In this document: positions 27,413 to 35,631 of the stretch, in pieces
How the letters are laid out: every line of letters starts with the position of its first letter
How positions within the stretch are numbered: the first letter of the stretch is position 1
Assembly: GCA_947642745.1 (NCBI GenBank)
Contig: CANRTU010000001.1
Location: forward strand, 1 to 64,000
Direction of reading: 5' to 3'
Origin: an uncultured Eubacterium sp.
Lineage (GTDB): Bacteria > Bacillota > Clostridia > Lachnospirales > Lachnospiraceae
Length of the DNA stretch: 64,000 nucleotides
Notes under the pieces: model-generated
What the model was told of the DNA's origin: nothing
Databases searched by the model: none
The model's input: only the letters and a program-made list of their open reading frames with translations
Position numbers and translations under genes: made by a program

Positions 27413-27676
27413 TTGGCTAATATTAAATCCGCAAAGAAGAGGGTTCTTGTATCAGAAAAAAGAGCTGCCAGAAATAAGGCGATCCGTTCAAAAGTAAAAA
27501 CAGCGATTAAAAAAGTTGACGCTGCGATTGCCGCTAACGATAAAGAAGCTGCAGGCGTTGCTTTACGTGCCGCAATTTCCGAAATTGGCAAAGCTACATC
27601 CAAAGGTATTTATCACAAGAACAATTCTTCCAGAAAGATTTCAAGATTAAGTCGTGCTGTCAACCGCATGGCTTAG
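27413..27676 (+). CDS. rpsT: Small ribosomal subunit protein S20
   Basis: An 87-residue basic protein that binds 16S rRNA early in 30S assembly. The sequence ANIKSAKKRVLVSEKRAARN and the end SRAVNRMA match bS20 of the expected length. The start is a TTG at 27413, six bases after GGAGGTG; the track start adds five residues upstream that are not part of S20. It is a single-gene unit with its own promoter and terminator, divergent from gpr. Confidence 0.97.
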   Translation: MANIKSAKKRVLVSEKRAARNKAIRSKVKTAIKKVDAAIAANDKEAAGVALRAAISEIGKATSKGIYHKNNSSRKISRLSRAVNRMA

Positions 27677-27737
27677 TTTCAGGGCAGATTTGTGATATTC
27701 CACATTTCTGATATACGAGTTATTAAAATCAGAAAAA

Positions 27738-27773
27738 GACCACCGGTTTTATTTTAACCGATGGTCCTTTTTT
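27738..27773 (+). terminator. rpsT terminator
   Basis: GACCACCGGTT pairs with AACCGATGGTC around TTATTTT, followed by CTTTTTT. Confidence 0.92.
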
Positions 27774-27781
27774 ACTTTGCA

Positions 27782-27881
27782 GGAAAGATCATTTTATAAA
27801 GTAAAACCCTCCGGGAGGACCGCCATGCGGCGGAGAGGAAAATGCTGCCTGTAGCAGCCCGCCGCAGCCGGATACTTTTTT
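27782..27881 (-). repeat. Dispersed REP/BOX-like repeat, copy F
   Basis: Minus-strand copy: AAAAAAGTATCCGGCTGCGG, then a GCGGGCTGCTACAGGCAGC-like hairpin and CGGAGGGTTTTAC end. It lies against the holA stop, in the orientation that could serve as rpsT/holA 3' boundary. Confidence 0.7.
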
Positions 27882-28863
27882 AAATTGCCCCGCTATAGCG
27901 CACGATTAAAAGCTCCACCGCAATCTGTTCCGCCAGCCTGCCGGTCTTAAAATCCGTTTCCAGGGAGATCCCCTCTTCCATGGCCTGCTTTAAGCCGCTT
28001 TCCGTAAATGTGTCCGCCTGTTCCAGATTCCGTTTTACCGCAAAAGGCGGAATACCCGCTTTCGCAGCCATGGTTTTCTGGTCCAGTCCGGCTTTTTTCA
28101 TGGATTTTAAATCCAGCAGAATCCTGAACTGGCGGTTAATCAGATACAGAATGCGCATGGGCGGCTCCTTTAAGGCCACCAGATCGTAATACAGCGACAG
28201 TGCCTTTTTCTGCTGCCGCTTTCCGATAGCGTTTACCATTTCAAAAATCTGGTTCGTGACCTGCGGGCTGCAGACCGCCTCCACATCCGCCTCTCCGATC
28301 ACTTCCCGCCCCAGGGTATAGCAAAGGACTTTTTCCAGTTCTTTGTCAATATAACTCATGTCCCCGCCGGTTTTTGACAAAAACAGTGACAGCACCGGCC
28401 TGGTTATTTTTTTATTCTCTTTTTTCAGACGGCCGAGAATCCAGCGGATCAGCAGATCTTCTTTCTGTTCCCCGAATTCTGTCACACTGCCCGCTTTTGC
28501 CACGGCTTTATACATTTTACTCCGTTTATCCACCTCAGATTCCACGAACAGAATACAGGCGGACGACGGCATTTGTGGCAGATACCCGGCCAGCTCGTCG
28601 CAGCCGGATTTGAAAAAGCCGCTGTCTTCGATGATAATAAGCCGGCGCATGGCAAAAAATGGCATCGTTTCCGCCAGATCAATGATTTCCAGCGGATTAA
28701 TATTTTTTCCTTCGTAGCGGGCCAGGTTCATCGTATCTTCCGGCGGCACCAGCGCCTGCCGCAGCTTTTGCTTATACTGCTGTTTTAAATAGTCTTCGCA
28801 GCCATAAAACAAATATACTTTTTGAAATGATCCGGTCTTAATATCTTCGTCTATTTTTTTCAT
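27880..28863 (-). CDS. holA: DNA polymerase III delta subunit
   Basis: A 327-residue clamp-loader delta subunit, which opens the beta clamp. The N terminus KVYLFYGCEDYLKQQYKQKL, the MPFFAMRRLIIIEDSGFF strand-turn near 68 and the C-terminal LYYDLVALKEPPMRILYLIN region near 220 fit HolA. Length is normal. It is followed closely by the EamA transporter gene upstream on the same strand (15-bp gap) and may share its transcript. Its stop touches a dispersed repeat. Confidence 0.93.
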   Translation of the reverse strand: MKKIDEDIKTGSFQKVYLFYGCEDYLKQQYKQKLRQALVPPEDTMNLARYEGKNINPLEIIDLAETMPFFAMRRLIIIEDSGFFKSGCDELAGYLPQMPSSACILFVESEVDKRSKMYKAVAKAGSVTEFGEQKEDLLIRWILGRLKKENKKITRPVLSLFLSKTGGDMSYIDKELEKVLCYTLGREVIGEADVEAVCSPQVTNQIFEMVNAIGKRQQKKALSLYYDLVALKEPPMRILYLINRQFRILLDLKSMKKAGLDQKTMAAKAGIPPFAVKRNLEQADTFTESGLKQAMEEGISLETDFKTGRLAEQIAVELLIVRYSGAI

Positions 28864-28878
28864 AACTTTCCTTTTCTT

Positions 28879-29820
28879 TTATGACCCTGTTTCCGACAAC
28901 GGCAGCTGTGCCAGCACGACCGCGCCAAAAATCAGCGCACAGCCTGTGATTTCCCTTCCACGCAGCTGCTCGCCCAGCAGAACCCAGCCTGCCAGCACGG
29001 AAAATACCGATTCCAGGCTCATAAGCAGCGACGCCACCGTGGGATTGACCCCCTGCTGTCCGACAATCTGCAGTGTATAAGCCACGCCGCAGGAAAGCAC
29101 GCCGGCATAACCGATGGGAATCCAGGCCTCCGGCCGCATAAGCGCCGGTAAAAGCGCCGCCATCCCTTCCGGGGAATGTCCCATATCCACAAAAAACATC
29201 GGTATGGCGGACAACAGGCCGGATACAAAAAACTGGATACAGGACATCCGCACCCCGTCCACCCGCACCGCAAAATAATCAATAATCAGAATGTGCGCCG
29301 CAAACATCAGTGCGCACAGCATCAGCAGCAGATCAGAAAACCGGATGCTGAAGTCTTCATGAATACAAAGTAAATACAGTCCGGCCACCGCAGCCACGAT
29401 GCCGGCCCATACATTCCAGCCGCATTTTTTGTGCAGAAACAGCCCCAGCACCGGTACAATAAGCATATAGCAGGACGTGAGAAACCCGGCTTTGCCTGCG
29501 GACGCCCCCAGATAGAGCCCCATCTGCTGCAGATTACTGGCCACTGCCAGCGCCACGCCGCATAAAATGCCTCCGGCAGCCAGCAGGCGCCACTGTTGTC
29601 TGTCCACCGGTCTGCGTCTGGTCATCCCCAGACTGTCCAGCAGCCGGATGACAGGCAGCAGCACGATACCGCCCGTCACACAGCGGATACAGTTGAACGT
29701 ATAAGGGCCCACCGTATCCCCTCCGGCGCTCTGGGCCACAAAGGCAATGCCCCAGATAAATGCCGTCAGTATCAGCAGAAAGGAATTGCGCCTTTTATGC
29801 CCTGTGTCAATTGTTTCCAT
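28879..29820 (-). CDS. EamA/DMT-family transporter
   Basis: A 313-residue membrane protein with ten predicted segments made of two EamA halves (1-150 and 160-300). The start of the first half, LILTAFIWGIAFVAQSAGGD, and the second, LLLMLCALMFAAHILIIDYF, are typical of drug/metabolite exporters. GGAGG lies five bases before the ATG. The substrate is unknown; family members export amino acids, nucleotides or drugs. It is placed 13 bp after the C_GCAxxG_C_C gene and 15 bp before holA. Confidence 0.88.
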   Translation of the reverse strand: METIDTGHKRRNSFLLILTAFIWGIAFVAQSAGGDTVGPYTFNCIRCVTGGIVLLPVIRLLDSLGMTRRRPVDRQQWRLLAAGGILCGVALAVASNLQQMGLYLGASAGKAGFLTSCYMLIVPVLGLFLHKKCGWNVWAGIVAAVAGLYLLCIHEDFSIRFSDLLLMLCALMFAAHILIIDYFAVRVDGVRMSCIQFFVSGLLSAIPMFFVDMGHSPEGMAALLPALMRPEAWIPIGYAGVLSCGVAYTLQIVGQQGVNPTVASLLMSLESVFSVLAGWVLLGEQLRGREITGCALIFGAVVLAQLPLSETGS

Positions 29821-29832
29821 TGCCGCCTCCGT

Positions 29833-30222
29833 TTACGCCTGTTCCCGCAGCTGCTTTTCCAGAAATTCCGCCGCATCCCTGACACAGTCGTTGCATTCCC
29901 GCAGCACGACGCCGGTTTCAATCCCTTTTAAATCCCTGCAGGTGACCGAACCGTTGCGTTCTTTAAACGCCGTCATAATACTGCGGATATCTTGTACGGT
30001 TTTCTGGCGCTCCTTATTAGCCATACCAAGCACCAGACCCGCACCGGAAATGGCGCCGCAGCTGCCTTCCAGCGTACCAAGGCCGGTGCCAAAGGCCTGC
30101 GCCAGATGTTTCATCGTTTCTTCATCTATTCCTGCGTAGTCGCAGTATGTGCAGGCCACTGCCTGCGCACAGTTGTAACCGCACTGCTTTTTCTGTACGG
30201 CCTGTTCTGTTCTTTGTTCCAT
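29833..30222 (-). CDS. C_GCAxxG_C_C family redox protein
   Basis: A 129-residue protein with the name-giving cysteines: CGYNCAQAV near residue 13, CTYC, GSCGAISGAG near 58, CRDL and ECNDCVRD near 105. The family is thought to bind a metal or iron-sulphur cluster and act in redox reactions, but its biochemistry is not settled. ATG 30222 follows GAGGTGG. It is the first gene of a short leftward group with the EamA transporter and holA. Confidence 0.87.
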   Translation of the reverse strand: MEQRTEQAVQKKQCGYNCAQAVACTYCDYAGIDEETMKHLAQAFGTGLGTLEGSCGAISGAGLVLGMANKERQKTVQDIRSIMTAFKERNGSVTCRDLKGIETGVVLRECNDCVRDAAEFLEKQLREQA

Positions 30223-30290
30223 TATTTCCACCTCACAGATTCATTTTTCCAAAGCCCCGCCGCTGTTTGTGCCGCTTGCGTAACGCCGGA

Positions 30291-30947
30291 CTATCTGGTT
30301 CCAAAAATCCGGTCGCCTGCGTCTCCCAGTCCCGGGCAGATATAAGCGTCCTCATTGAGACAACGGTCCAGACAGCCGCAGTAAATCTGTACGTCCGGAT
30401 GCGCCCGGTGCAGCCGCTCCACCCCTTCCGGCGCTGCGATCACGCACAGGAATTTGATTTTCTTTCCGCCCTTTGCCTTTATAAAATCCACGGCCGCCAC
30501 CGCAGAACCGCCGGTGGCCAGCATCGGGTCCAGCACAGCGATGGTACGCTCTTCAATAGGCGTAGGCAGTTTGCAGTAATATTCTTCCGGTTCGTGGGTC
30601 TCATGATCCCTGTAAAGGCCGATATGGCCTACCTTCGCACTGGGCACCAGTGTCAGAATCCCGTTTACCATTCCAAGCCCCGCCCGCAGAATCGGCACCA
30701 CGGCCAGCTTCTTTCCGCTGATTACCGGTGACTGGCAGGTTTCCAGCGGCGTCTTAATTTCCATCATTTCCACCGGCAGATCACGAAACGCCTCGTATCC
30801 TATGAAAACCGCAATCTCCTCCACCAGTTTGCGGAATTCGTTTGTACCTGTCCGGTAATCCCGCAGCATGGAAATCTTATGCTGGAGTAATGGATGACTG
30901 ATAAAATGTGCGTTTTCTATGTGTTTCATATGTTCTGTATGTTCCAT
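30291..30947 (-). CDS. upp: Uracil phosphoribosyltransferase
   Basis: A 218-residue UPRTase that makes UMP from uracil and PRPP in pyrimidine salvage. The PRPP loop is clear ([19 protein letters not shown], about residues 130-148), and the C-terminal [10 protein letters not shown] is the uracil-binding end. ATG 30947 follows GGGGAG; the longer track ORF runs through a G homopolymer and is not credible. Just before UPRTase proper there is a Met/His/Glu-rich extension ([14 protein letters not shown]). Confidence 0.95.
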   Translation of the reverse strand: MEHTEHMKHIENAHFISHPLLQHKISMLRDYRTGTNEFRKLVEEIAVFIGYEAFRDLPVEMMEIKTPLETCQSPVISGKKLAVVPILRAGLGMVNGILTLVPSAKVGHIGLYRDHETHEPEEYYCKLPTPIEERTIAVLDPMLATGGSAVAAVDFIKAKGGKKIKFLCVIAAPEGVERLHRAHPDVQIYCGCLDRCLNEDAYICPGLGDAGDRIFGTR

Positions 30948-31029
30948 GTTTTCTCCCCTTCCCGGAGCATGTCCGGAAAACGCCTGACTGACATTCCCCT
31001 GCGCTCCTTTTGTATATGTCGTATGATTT

Positions 31030-31040
31030 CCCCCCCCCCC
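31030..31040. repeat. 11-bp C/G homopolymer upstream of upp
   Basis: Eleven C on the plus strand (G in the upp transcript direction), 84 bp before the upp start. Such runs slip during replication and sequencing. Confidence 0.85.
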
Positions 31041-31237
31041 GTAAACAACGGGCACACGGTTTTGCGCCACGCCATTGTTACCGTCATCCGGCGTATGTCC
31101 GGCGCGCCTGCCCCAATACCCTGCCGGATCGAAAATCCCGGGCGTTTATCCCCCTGTCTGCCGTGGGAATAAGATCACGTTTACAATTTTATCATACAAG
31201 GAATCACATTTCAACCAGATACCGGCAGCCGGTTCTG

Positions 31238-32926
31238 TCATGATGTTTCTGCCAGCGCCACTTTGCACTGCTTTTTATAAACCGCAATGGCATATTTCAG
31301 AATATGCTCCACGCCATCATCAGCCAGATCTTCTTCATATCTGGTAAAAGCAATCTGTCTGAGCGCCTTTTCACATGCCAGATCCAGATTTCCATCCTGT
31401 GCGTATTTTACCTCAATAATAATTCCCATGTCTCCCGTATCCGGTTCCACCAGGATATCCGCATATCCTTCCCCCATTTCACGGTTTGACGAAATACCCC
31501 ACCGTTCCTTTACTCCCAGAATTCCAACTAAAATCCCATGATAAAAATTTTCTTTCATGTCCTTTCTTATGGCAGTGTCACGGATACTGATACTCTTTCG
31601 TAAATATGCTGTAAAAATTTTCTCCGCATTTTGTGCGTCCCCGCTTTTTAGTGCGTCGCAGAAACGGTTCAGCGTTACCCCGTCTGCCCGTACATTCTCT
31701 TTAAAATATTCCATAACCTGGGTCACAAACACGTCCCGGATCTCCATATTGGGAATCGCCAGCTTCATCCGCCTTCCATTTATTTCTCCCCGTCTGGTCA
31801 GATAGCCGGTTGTATAAAGAAGACTCCACATATGGTCAATCGTCTGATAAATCTCCGGATAAGTGAGTTCCTGATGAATTTCTTTTGTAATAGCTTCTCC
31901 CGCAATCAGGCGCTCTATTTCCCTTTTTGTGGCGGCGTTTGTCGATTCCTGGATGAACCGTCTGACCGCTTCGTTACTGCCTGTATTGATCCAGTAATTT
32001 TCCGGCTCCGGACAGGGCTCACTTTTCACTCTGTCACAATAATTAATTACATCCCATGGACAATATATCCCCACATTTCCAAACTGATAGCCATCGTACC
32101 ATCTCTTTACCACATCGTAATGACCAGCCGCATCGTAATAGTCCAGAAGATCCTTCACTTCTTTGTCTGTAAATCCAAAATATTTATCAAAACGCCCGTC
32201 TGAGACAGTCAGGACTTTCAGATGATTCAGTCCGGTAAAAATACTTTCCTTTGAAATCCGCAGACAGCCGGTCAGCACAGCAAATTTCAGACTACTGTTT
32301 GTCTTGAGCACGCTTCCCAGCAGATTGCGGATCAGAGAAATCATCTGCTCATAATATCCATTTGAAAATGCCTTTGCCAGGGGCACATCATATTCATCCA
32401 TTAATACAATCACTTTTGTATTATAATGCTTTTCCAGCAGGGCTGACAGCATTTTCAGACTGCCGCAGAACACGGCTTCATTCATGTTCTCATCCAGAAG
32501 ACAGTTGTACTGCGCCTTGTCATAGTCATTGAGCCTTTCACTTTGTAAAAGAAAATAGTATCTGGCAGCCACTTCCATAATGACCCGTACCGCCATCTGA
32601 AATGCCGTCTGAAAAGTCCGCGCGTCAATCCCTTTCAGCGATACCGTTACCACCGGATATTTTCCCATATAATTTTCACAAAGCGCCCGCTCATTTGAAA
32701 TTTCCAGTCCGTCAAAAATACTTTTATCCCCCTGAATGGAAAAAAAATTTTCCAGCATACTTATATTGAGTGATTTTCCAAATCTCCGTGGGCGGGTAAA
32801 AAGATTCACCGCTCCCCAGTTATAGAGGAATTCCGCAATAAAACCCGTTTTATCCACATAGTAAAAGTCTTCTTTTACGATATCTTCAAAACTTTCAATT
32901 CCTACCGGAAGTTTCTTTTTATACAT
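31238..32926 (-). CDS. DUF1703-type ATPase with PD-(D/E)XK nuclease domain
   Basis: A 562-residue protein of a family common in Lachnospiraceae and Bacteroidetes. The N-terminal AAA-like part has the degenerate P-loop RPRRFGKSLNISML near 45 and a Walker B-type VIVLMDEYDVPL near 172. The C-terminal part ends in a nuclease-like core (YADILVEPDTGDMGIIIEVKYA, quoted in part: GIIIEVKYA near 520) with the D...E-x-K residues. Function is not established; defence or genome-maintenance roles are guesses. ATG 32926 has GGAA upstream; ATG 32932 is the alternative. Confidence 0.85.
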   Translation of the reverse strand: MYKKKLPVGIESFEDIVKEDFYYVDKTGFIAEFLYNWGAVNLFTRPRRFGKSLNISMLENFFSIQGDKSIFDGLEISNERALCENYMGKYPVVTVSLKGIDARTFQTAFQMAVRVIMEVAARYYFLLQSERLNDYDKAQYNCLLDENMNEAVFCGSLKMLSALLEKHYNTKVIVLMDEYDVPLAKAFSNGYYEQMISLIRNLLGSVLKTNSSLKFAVLTGCLRISKESIFTGLNHLKVLTVSDGRFDKYFGFTDKEVKDLLDYYDAAGHYDVVKRWYDGYQFGNVGIYCPWDVINYCDRVKSEPCPEPENYWINTGSNEAVRRFIQESTNAATKREIERLIAGEAITKEIHQELTYPEIYQTIDHMWSLLYTTGYLTRRGEINGRRMKLAIPNMEIRDVFVTQVMEYFKENVRADGVTLNRFCDALKSGDAQNAEKIFTAYLRKSISIRDTAIRKDMKENFYHGILVGILGVKERWGISSNREMGEGYADILVEPDTGDMGIIIEVKYAQDGNLDLACEKALRQIAFTRYEEDLADDGVEHILKYAIAVYKKQCKVALAETS

Positions 32927-33193
32927 CTTCATTTCCTGTCACACTCCTGTCCGCCAGCCCGTATATCCATATTTCTGGTATACATAACCTGATCCGCTTA
33001 TGTTCTGTCCGTCCTGCCTGCCTGTGTTCTGGCCCTATTATATGATTTCCCGCAGACCGGGTCAACTCTTCAGACAGTTTGCGGCGCTTAAAAACGCCAG
33101 ATATAACAGGCCCGTATCGTTTTGCGCCGCAAAAACCGCCGGAAAAGGCCCCGGACAGCCGTATCCCGGGAAATACAGGCCGCATCCGGCGCA

Positions 33194-33253
33194 TTGACAC
33201 CATACGCTTCACCGGATATAATAATGTCAGACAGACAGCCATAACTGTCTGAC
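33194..33253 (+). promoter_or_regulatory. Consensus promoter with overlapping dyad, S66 peptidase gene
   Basis: TTGACA (33194) and TATAAT (33217) have a 17-bp spacer, an exact sigma-A consensus. Arms GTCAGACAG (33226) and CTGTCTGAC (33245) straddle the expected start of transcription, so a repressor-binding dyad is more likely than an RNA hairpin. The rest of the 32927-33302 gap shows nothing else. Confidence 0.75.
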
Positions 33254-33302
33254 AGATCCTACAAAAGAAACGAAACAGAACGTAATAAAGAAGGAAACGA
33301 TT

Positions 33303-34211
33303 ATGAACAGACCATCTGATACCAGCACTGCCCCAACCCTCATCTCTGTCTGTGCCGGAGACAAAACCGGCATTGTCTGCTGCTCCAACGGACTGCCCGC
33401 CAGAAACAGAACACTGCTGCAACGGTTATCCGGGCTGCTGGAACAGGCCGGACTGATTCCGGTTTTCAGCCCTTATATTTATGCGAAGGACGGTGTATTC
33501 AGCGGCAGCGCCAGGGACCGGGCCCGGGCGCTGATGGATTTTTACCAGGACCCGGCTGTGACTTCCATCTTCGATGTTTCCGGCGGGGACATCGCCAATG
33601 AAATCCTGCCCTGGCTGGATTTTGATATCATTGCGTCCCATCCGAAGCTGTTTGCCGGCTACAGCGATCTGACCACTGTCATCAACGCCATTTATACAAA
33701 AACCGGACAGCCCTGCCTGCTCTATCAGCTGAAAAACCTGTTGTCTGAAAAAGAAAGCTGGCAGGCCGCTTTTTTTGACACGCTGCTGCATCACAAAACA
33801 CCCCTGTCCGTTTTCCCATACATCTTTGTACAGGGCGACAGTATGGAAGGCATTGTAACCGGCGGCAATATCCGCTGTCTGCTGAAACTGGCAGGAACGG
33901 AATATTTCCCGGACTTAAACCGGAAACTGCTGCTACTGGAAGCTTTTCACGGAGGCGTCCCACAGATGACCACCTATCTGAGCCAGCTGCAAATGATGGG
34001 CGCCTTTTCCAGGGTGAACGGAATTATCCTGGGCACGTTTACAGAAATGGAACAGGAACAGTACCAGCCGGACATCCTTTCACTGGTACAGGCATATGCC
34101 GGCAGCCTGCCGGTGATAAAGACGCCGAAAATCGGCCACGGCACAGATTCCTGCGCTATTATGATCGGGTCATACCAGAAATTCCGGCGCCAGGCGGATA
34201 CTTCCATATGA
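33303..34211 (+). CDS. S66 family peptidase (LD-carboxypeptidase/MccF-like)
   Basis: A 302-residue serine peptidase of family S66. The nucleophile region is FAGYSDLTT near residue 118, preceded by SGGDIANEILPWLDF. Candidate catalytic Glu is in LLEAFHGG near 210, and the His in KIGHGTDSC near 277. LdcA members trim murein tetrapeptides in recycling; MccF members cleave acyl-nucleotide antibiotics such as microcin C. The sequence does not decide between these. AAGGAAACG precedes the ATG, and an exact consensus promoter lies upstream. Confidence 0.87.
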   Translation: MNRPSDTSTAPTLISVCAGDKTGIVCCSNGLPARNRTLLQRLSGLLEQAGLIPVFSPYIYAKDGVFSGSARDRARALMDFYQDPAVTSIFDVSGGDIANEILPWLDFDIIASHPKLFAGYSDLTTVINAIYTKTGQPCLLYQLKNLLSEKESWQAAFFDTLLHHKTPLSVFPYIFVQGDSMEGIVTGGNIRCLLKLAGTEYFPDLNRKLLLLEAFHGGVPQMTTYLSQLQMMGAFSRVNGIILGTFTEMEQEQYQPDILSLVQAYAGSLPVIKTPKIGHGTDSCAIMIGSYQKFRRQADTSI

Positions 34212-34331
34212 AATATGTAACATTTTTATAACCGGATGAATATTTCTTCCTGATTGATACATACTAAAAGACAGCGCCAGCATTTTATGAAAATGCTGAA
34301 ACTATATAATTTCAGAAAGGAGACGGAAACT

Positions 34332-34508
34332 ATGAATCCGGATGAAGTCATTTGCAGCTGTCTTGATATTACAAAAGGCATGATCGAAGAAGCGGTAAAG
34401 TCCGGCGCAAAGACGCTGGAAGACGTACAGGAAATCAACAGTGTAGGTACCATCTGCGGCTCCTGCATCGAAGATGTGGAAAACCTGATTGCGGAATTAA
34501 CAAAATAA
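34332..34508 (+). CDS. BFD-like [2Fe-2S]-binding protein
   Basis: A 58-residue protein equal to a single BFD-like [2Fe-2S] domain. The four ligands are C-x-C in VICSCLDIT and C-x2-C in GTICGSCIED, with the usual spacing. Such small proteins act in iron or electron handling, as bacterioferritin-associated ferredoxin or as a loose version of the NifU/CopZ middle domain. GGAG lies nine bases before ATG 34332; the track ORF starts 26 codons too early. It follows the S66 gene by 120 bp and ends at a dispersed repeat. Confidence 0.87.
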   Translation: MNPDEVICSCLDITKGMIEEAVKSGAKTLEDVQEINSVGTICGSCIEDVENLIAELTK

Positions 34509-34635
34509 AAAGTATCCGGCGAAGCCGGATACCCCGCCTGCGGCGGGCTGCCTCAGGCAGTATTTTCCCTTCCGGCGCATGGCGTTCCTGCCCGGAGGGC
34601 TTTATTGCTTTACTGGCGCTTTTTCCTGTATGGCG
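34507..34635 (+). repeat. Dispersed REP/BOX-like repeat, copy D1 (full length)
   Basis: AAAAAGTATCCGGCGAAGCC, CCGCCTGCGGCGG, CTGCCTCAGGCAG, TTCCGGCGCATGGCG and GCCCGGAGGGC in the same order as copy A. It begins two bases before the BFD-like stop codon ends, and is followed head-to-tail by D2. Confidence 0.85.
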
Positions 34636-34841
34636 AAAAGTATCCGGCACTGCCGGATACCCCGCCTGCGGCGGGCTGCCTCAGGCAGCTTTTTCATTTC
34701 CGCCTTATAGCGGCCACATACACATATCCCTGTTCCATCACCGCCGCCATTTGTATACCAGCCATGGGTACCGCCGCATTTCCAGCACCGGTTCTTTTTC
34801 CCACAGTAAATAATCGCCTGCCAGTTTTTGCAGCGGAACAT
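34602..34841 (-). CDS. Possible small zinc-ribbon protein running into a repeat
   Basis: A weak 79-residue ORF with six cysteines in the first 45 residues, including C-x2-C in CWKCGG and C-x-C in CVCG, suggesting a small zinc ribbon. No good ribosome binding site is visible, and the last 30 residues are the translated dispersed repeat. It may be a real small protein whose end was replaced by the repeat, or chance. Confidence 0.3.
   Translation of the reverse strand: MFRCKNWQAIIYCGKKNRCWKCGGTHGWYTNGGGDGTGICVCGRYKAEMKKLPEAARRRRGIRQCRILFAIQEKAPVKQ
34636..34692 (+). repeat. Dispersed REP/BOX-like repeat, copy D2 (tandem, partial)
   Basis: A second head-to-tail copy directly after D1: AAAAGTATCCGGCACTGCC, CCGCCTGCGGCGG, CTGCCTCAGGCAG, then divergence. 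Confidence 0.85.
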
Positions 34842-34895
34842 ACATGGATAGATCTGCGACGGTATATTAATTTATTTTACCATAAAGGAGTACAT

Positions 34896-35624
34896 ATGAA
34901 ATACAAGGACTACTATAATGACGCTTATATTGTGGATCTTTCCCAAAAAATAAAAACTGTTATGCCGGACTTTGACGAAGAATATTTTACCCGTACGCTC
35001 ACCGGCCGGCTGGATGACAGGGAACTATCCGCCCGGCTGGACTTTATCGTGGACGCCATGCAGCAAAGCATGAGCGGCAGTTATGAAGAACATCTCGAAG
35101 CTTTTTCCAGAATGTACGGCCCCGTGCTGACAGGACCGGAAGGAATGTTTCAATACGGCTGGTGGCTCTGGCCCGTCGGCAGATATGTGGAACGCCGGGG
35201 AAATGATAACTGGCAGCTGTCATTATCTTTTCTGAAAGAACTGACCAGAAGATTTACCGGTGAATTCGCCATCCGGCCTTTACTAAAAGCCCATCCGCAG
35301 GAGGTAATGGACGAGCTGATCCAGTGGACCGCTGACGAAAATGTACATGTCCGCAGGCTTGCCAGCGAAGGTGTCAGAATCCGCCTGCCCTGGTCCCGGA
35401 AGCTGTACACCGCCCTGGATGAATTCGAACGATATACCGTTATTCTCACAAACCTGAAAGATGACCCAGAGAAATTCGTCCAGAAAAGCGTGGGCAATAA
35501 TCTGAACGACCTGTATAAAGAAGCTCCGGACAAAGCGGATTTTATTATTTCCCAGTGGGAAAAATCCGGACAAAGCAGGGCACAGGAATGGATTATTAAA
35601 CATGGCAGGCGCAATCAGAAATAA
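34896..35624 (+). CDS. DNA alkylation repair protein (AlkC/AlkD-like HEAT repeats)
   Basis: A 242-residue all-helical protein. The central and C-terminal helices resemble the HEAT-like repeats of AlkC/AlkD DNA glycosylases: ENVHVRRLASEGVRIRLPW near 150 and KFVQKSVGNNLNDLYKEAPD near 195. These enzymes remove alkylated bases such as 3-methyladenine. AAGGAG lies before ATG 34896; the track ORF extends falsely through repeats. It converges on the STM4011-like gene with only a few bases between stops. Substrate range is inferred from family only. Confidence 0.83.
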   Translation: MKYKDYYNDAYIVDLSQKIKTVMPDFDEEYFTRTLTGRLDDRELSARLDFIVDAMQQSMSGSYEEHLEAFSRMYGPVLTGPEGMFQYGWWLWPVGRYVERRGNDNWQLSLSFLKELTRRFTGEFAIRPLLKAHPQEVMDELIQWTADENVHVRRLASEGVRIRLPWSRKLYTALDEFERYTVILTNLKDDPEKFVQKSVGNNLNDLYKEAPDKADFIISQWEKSGQSRAQEWIIKHGRRNQK

Positions 35625-35631
35625 GCCACGG

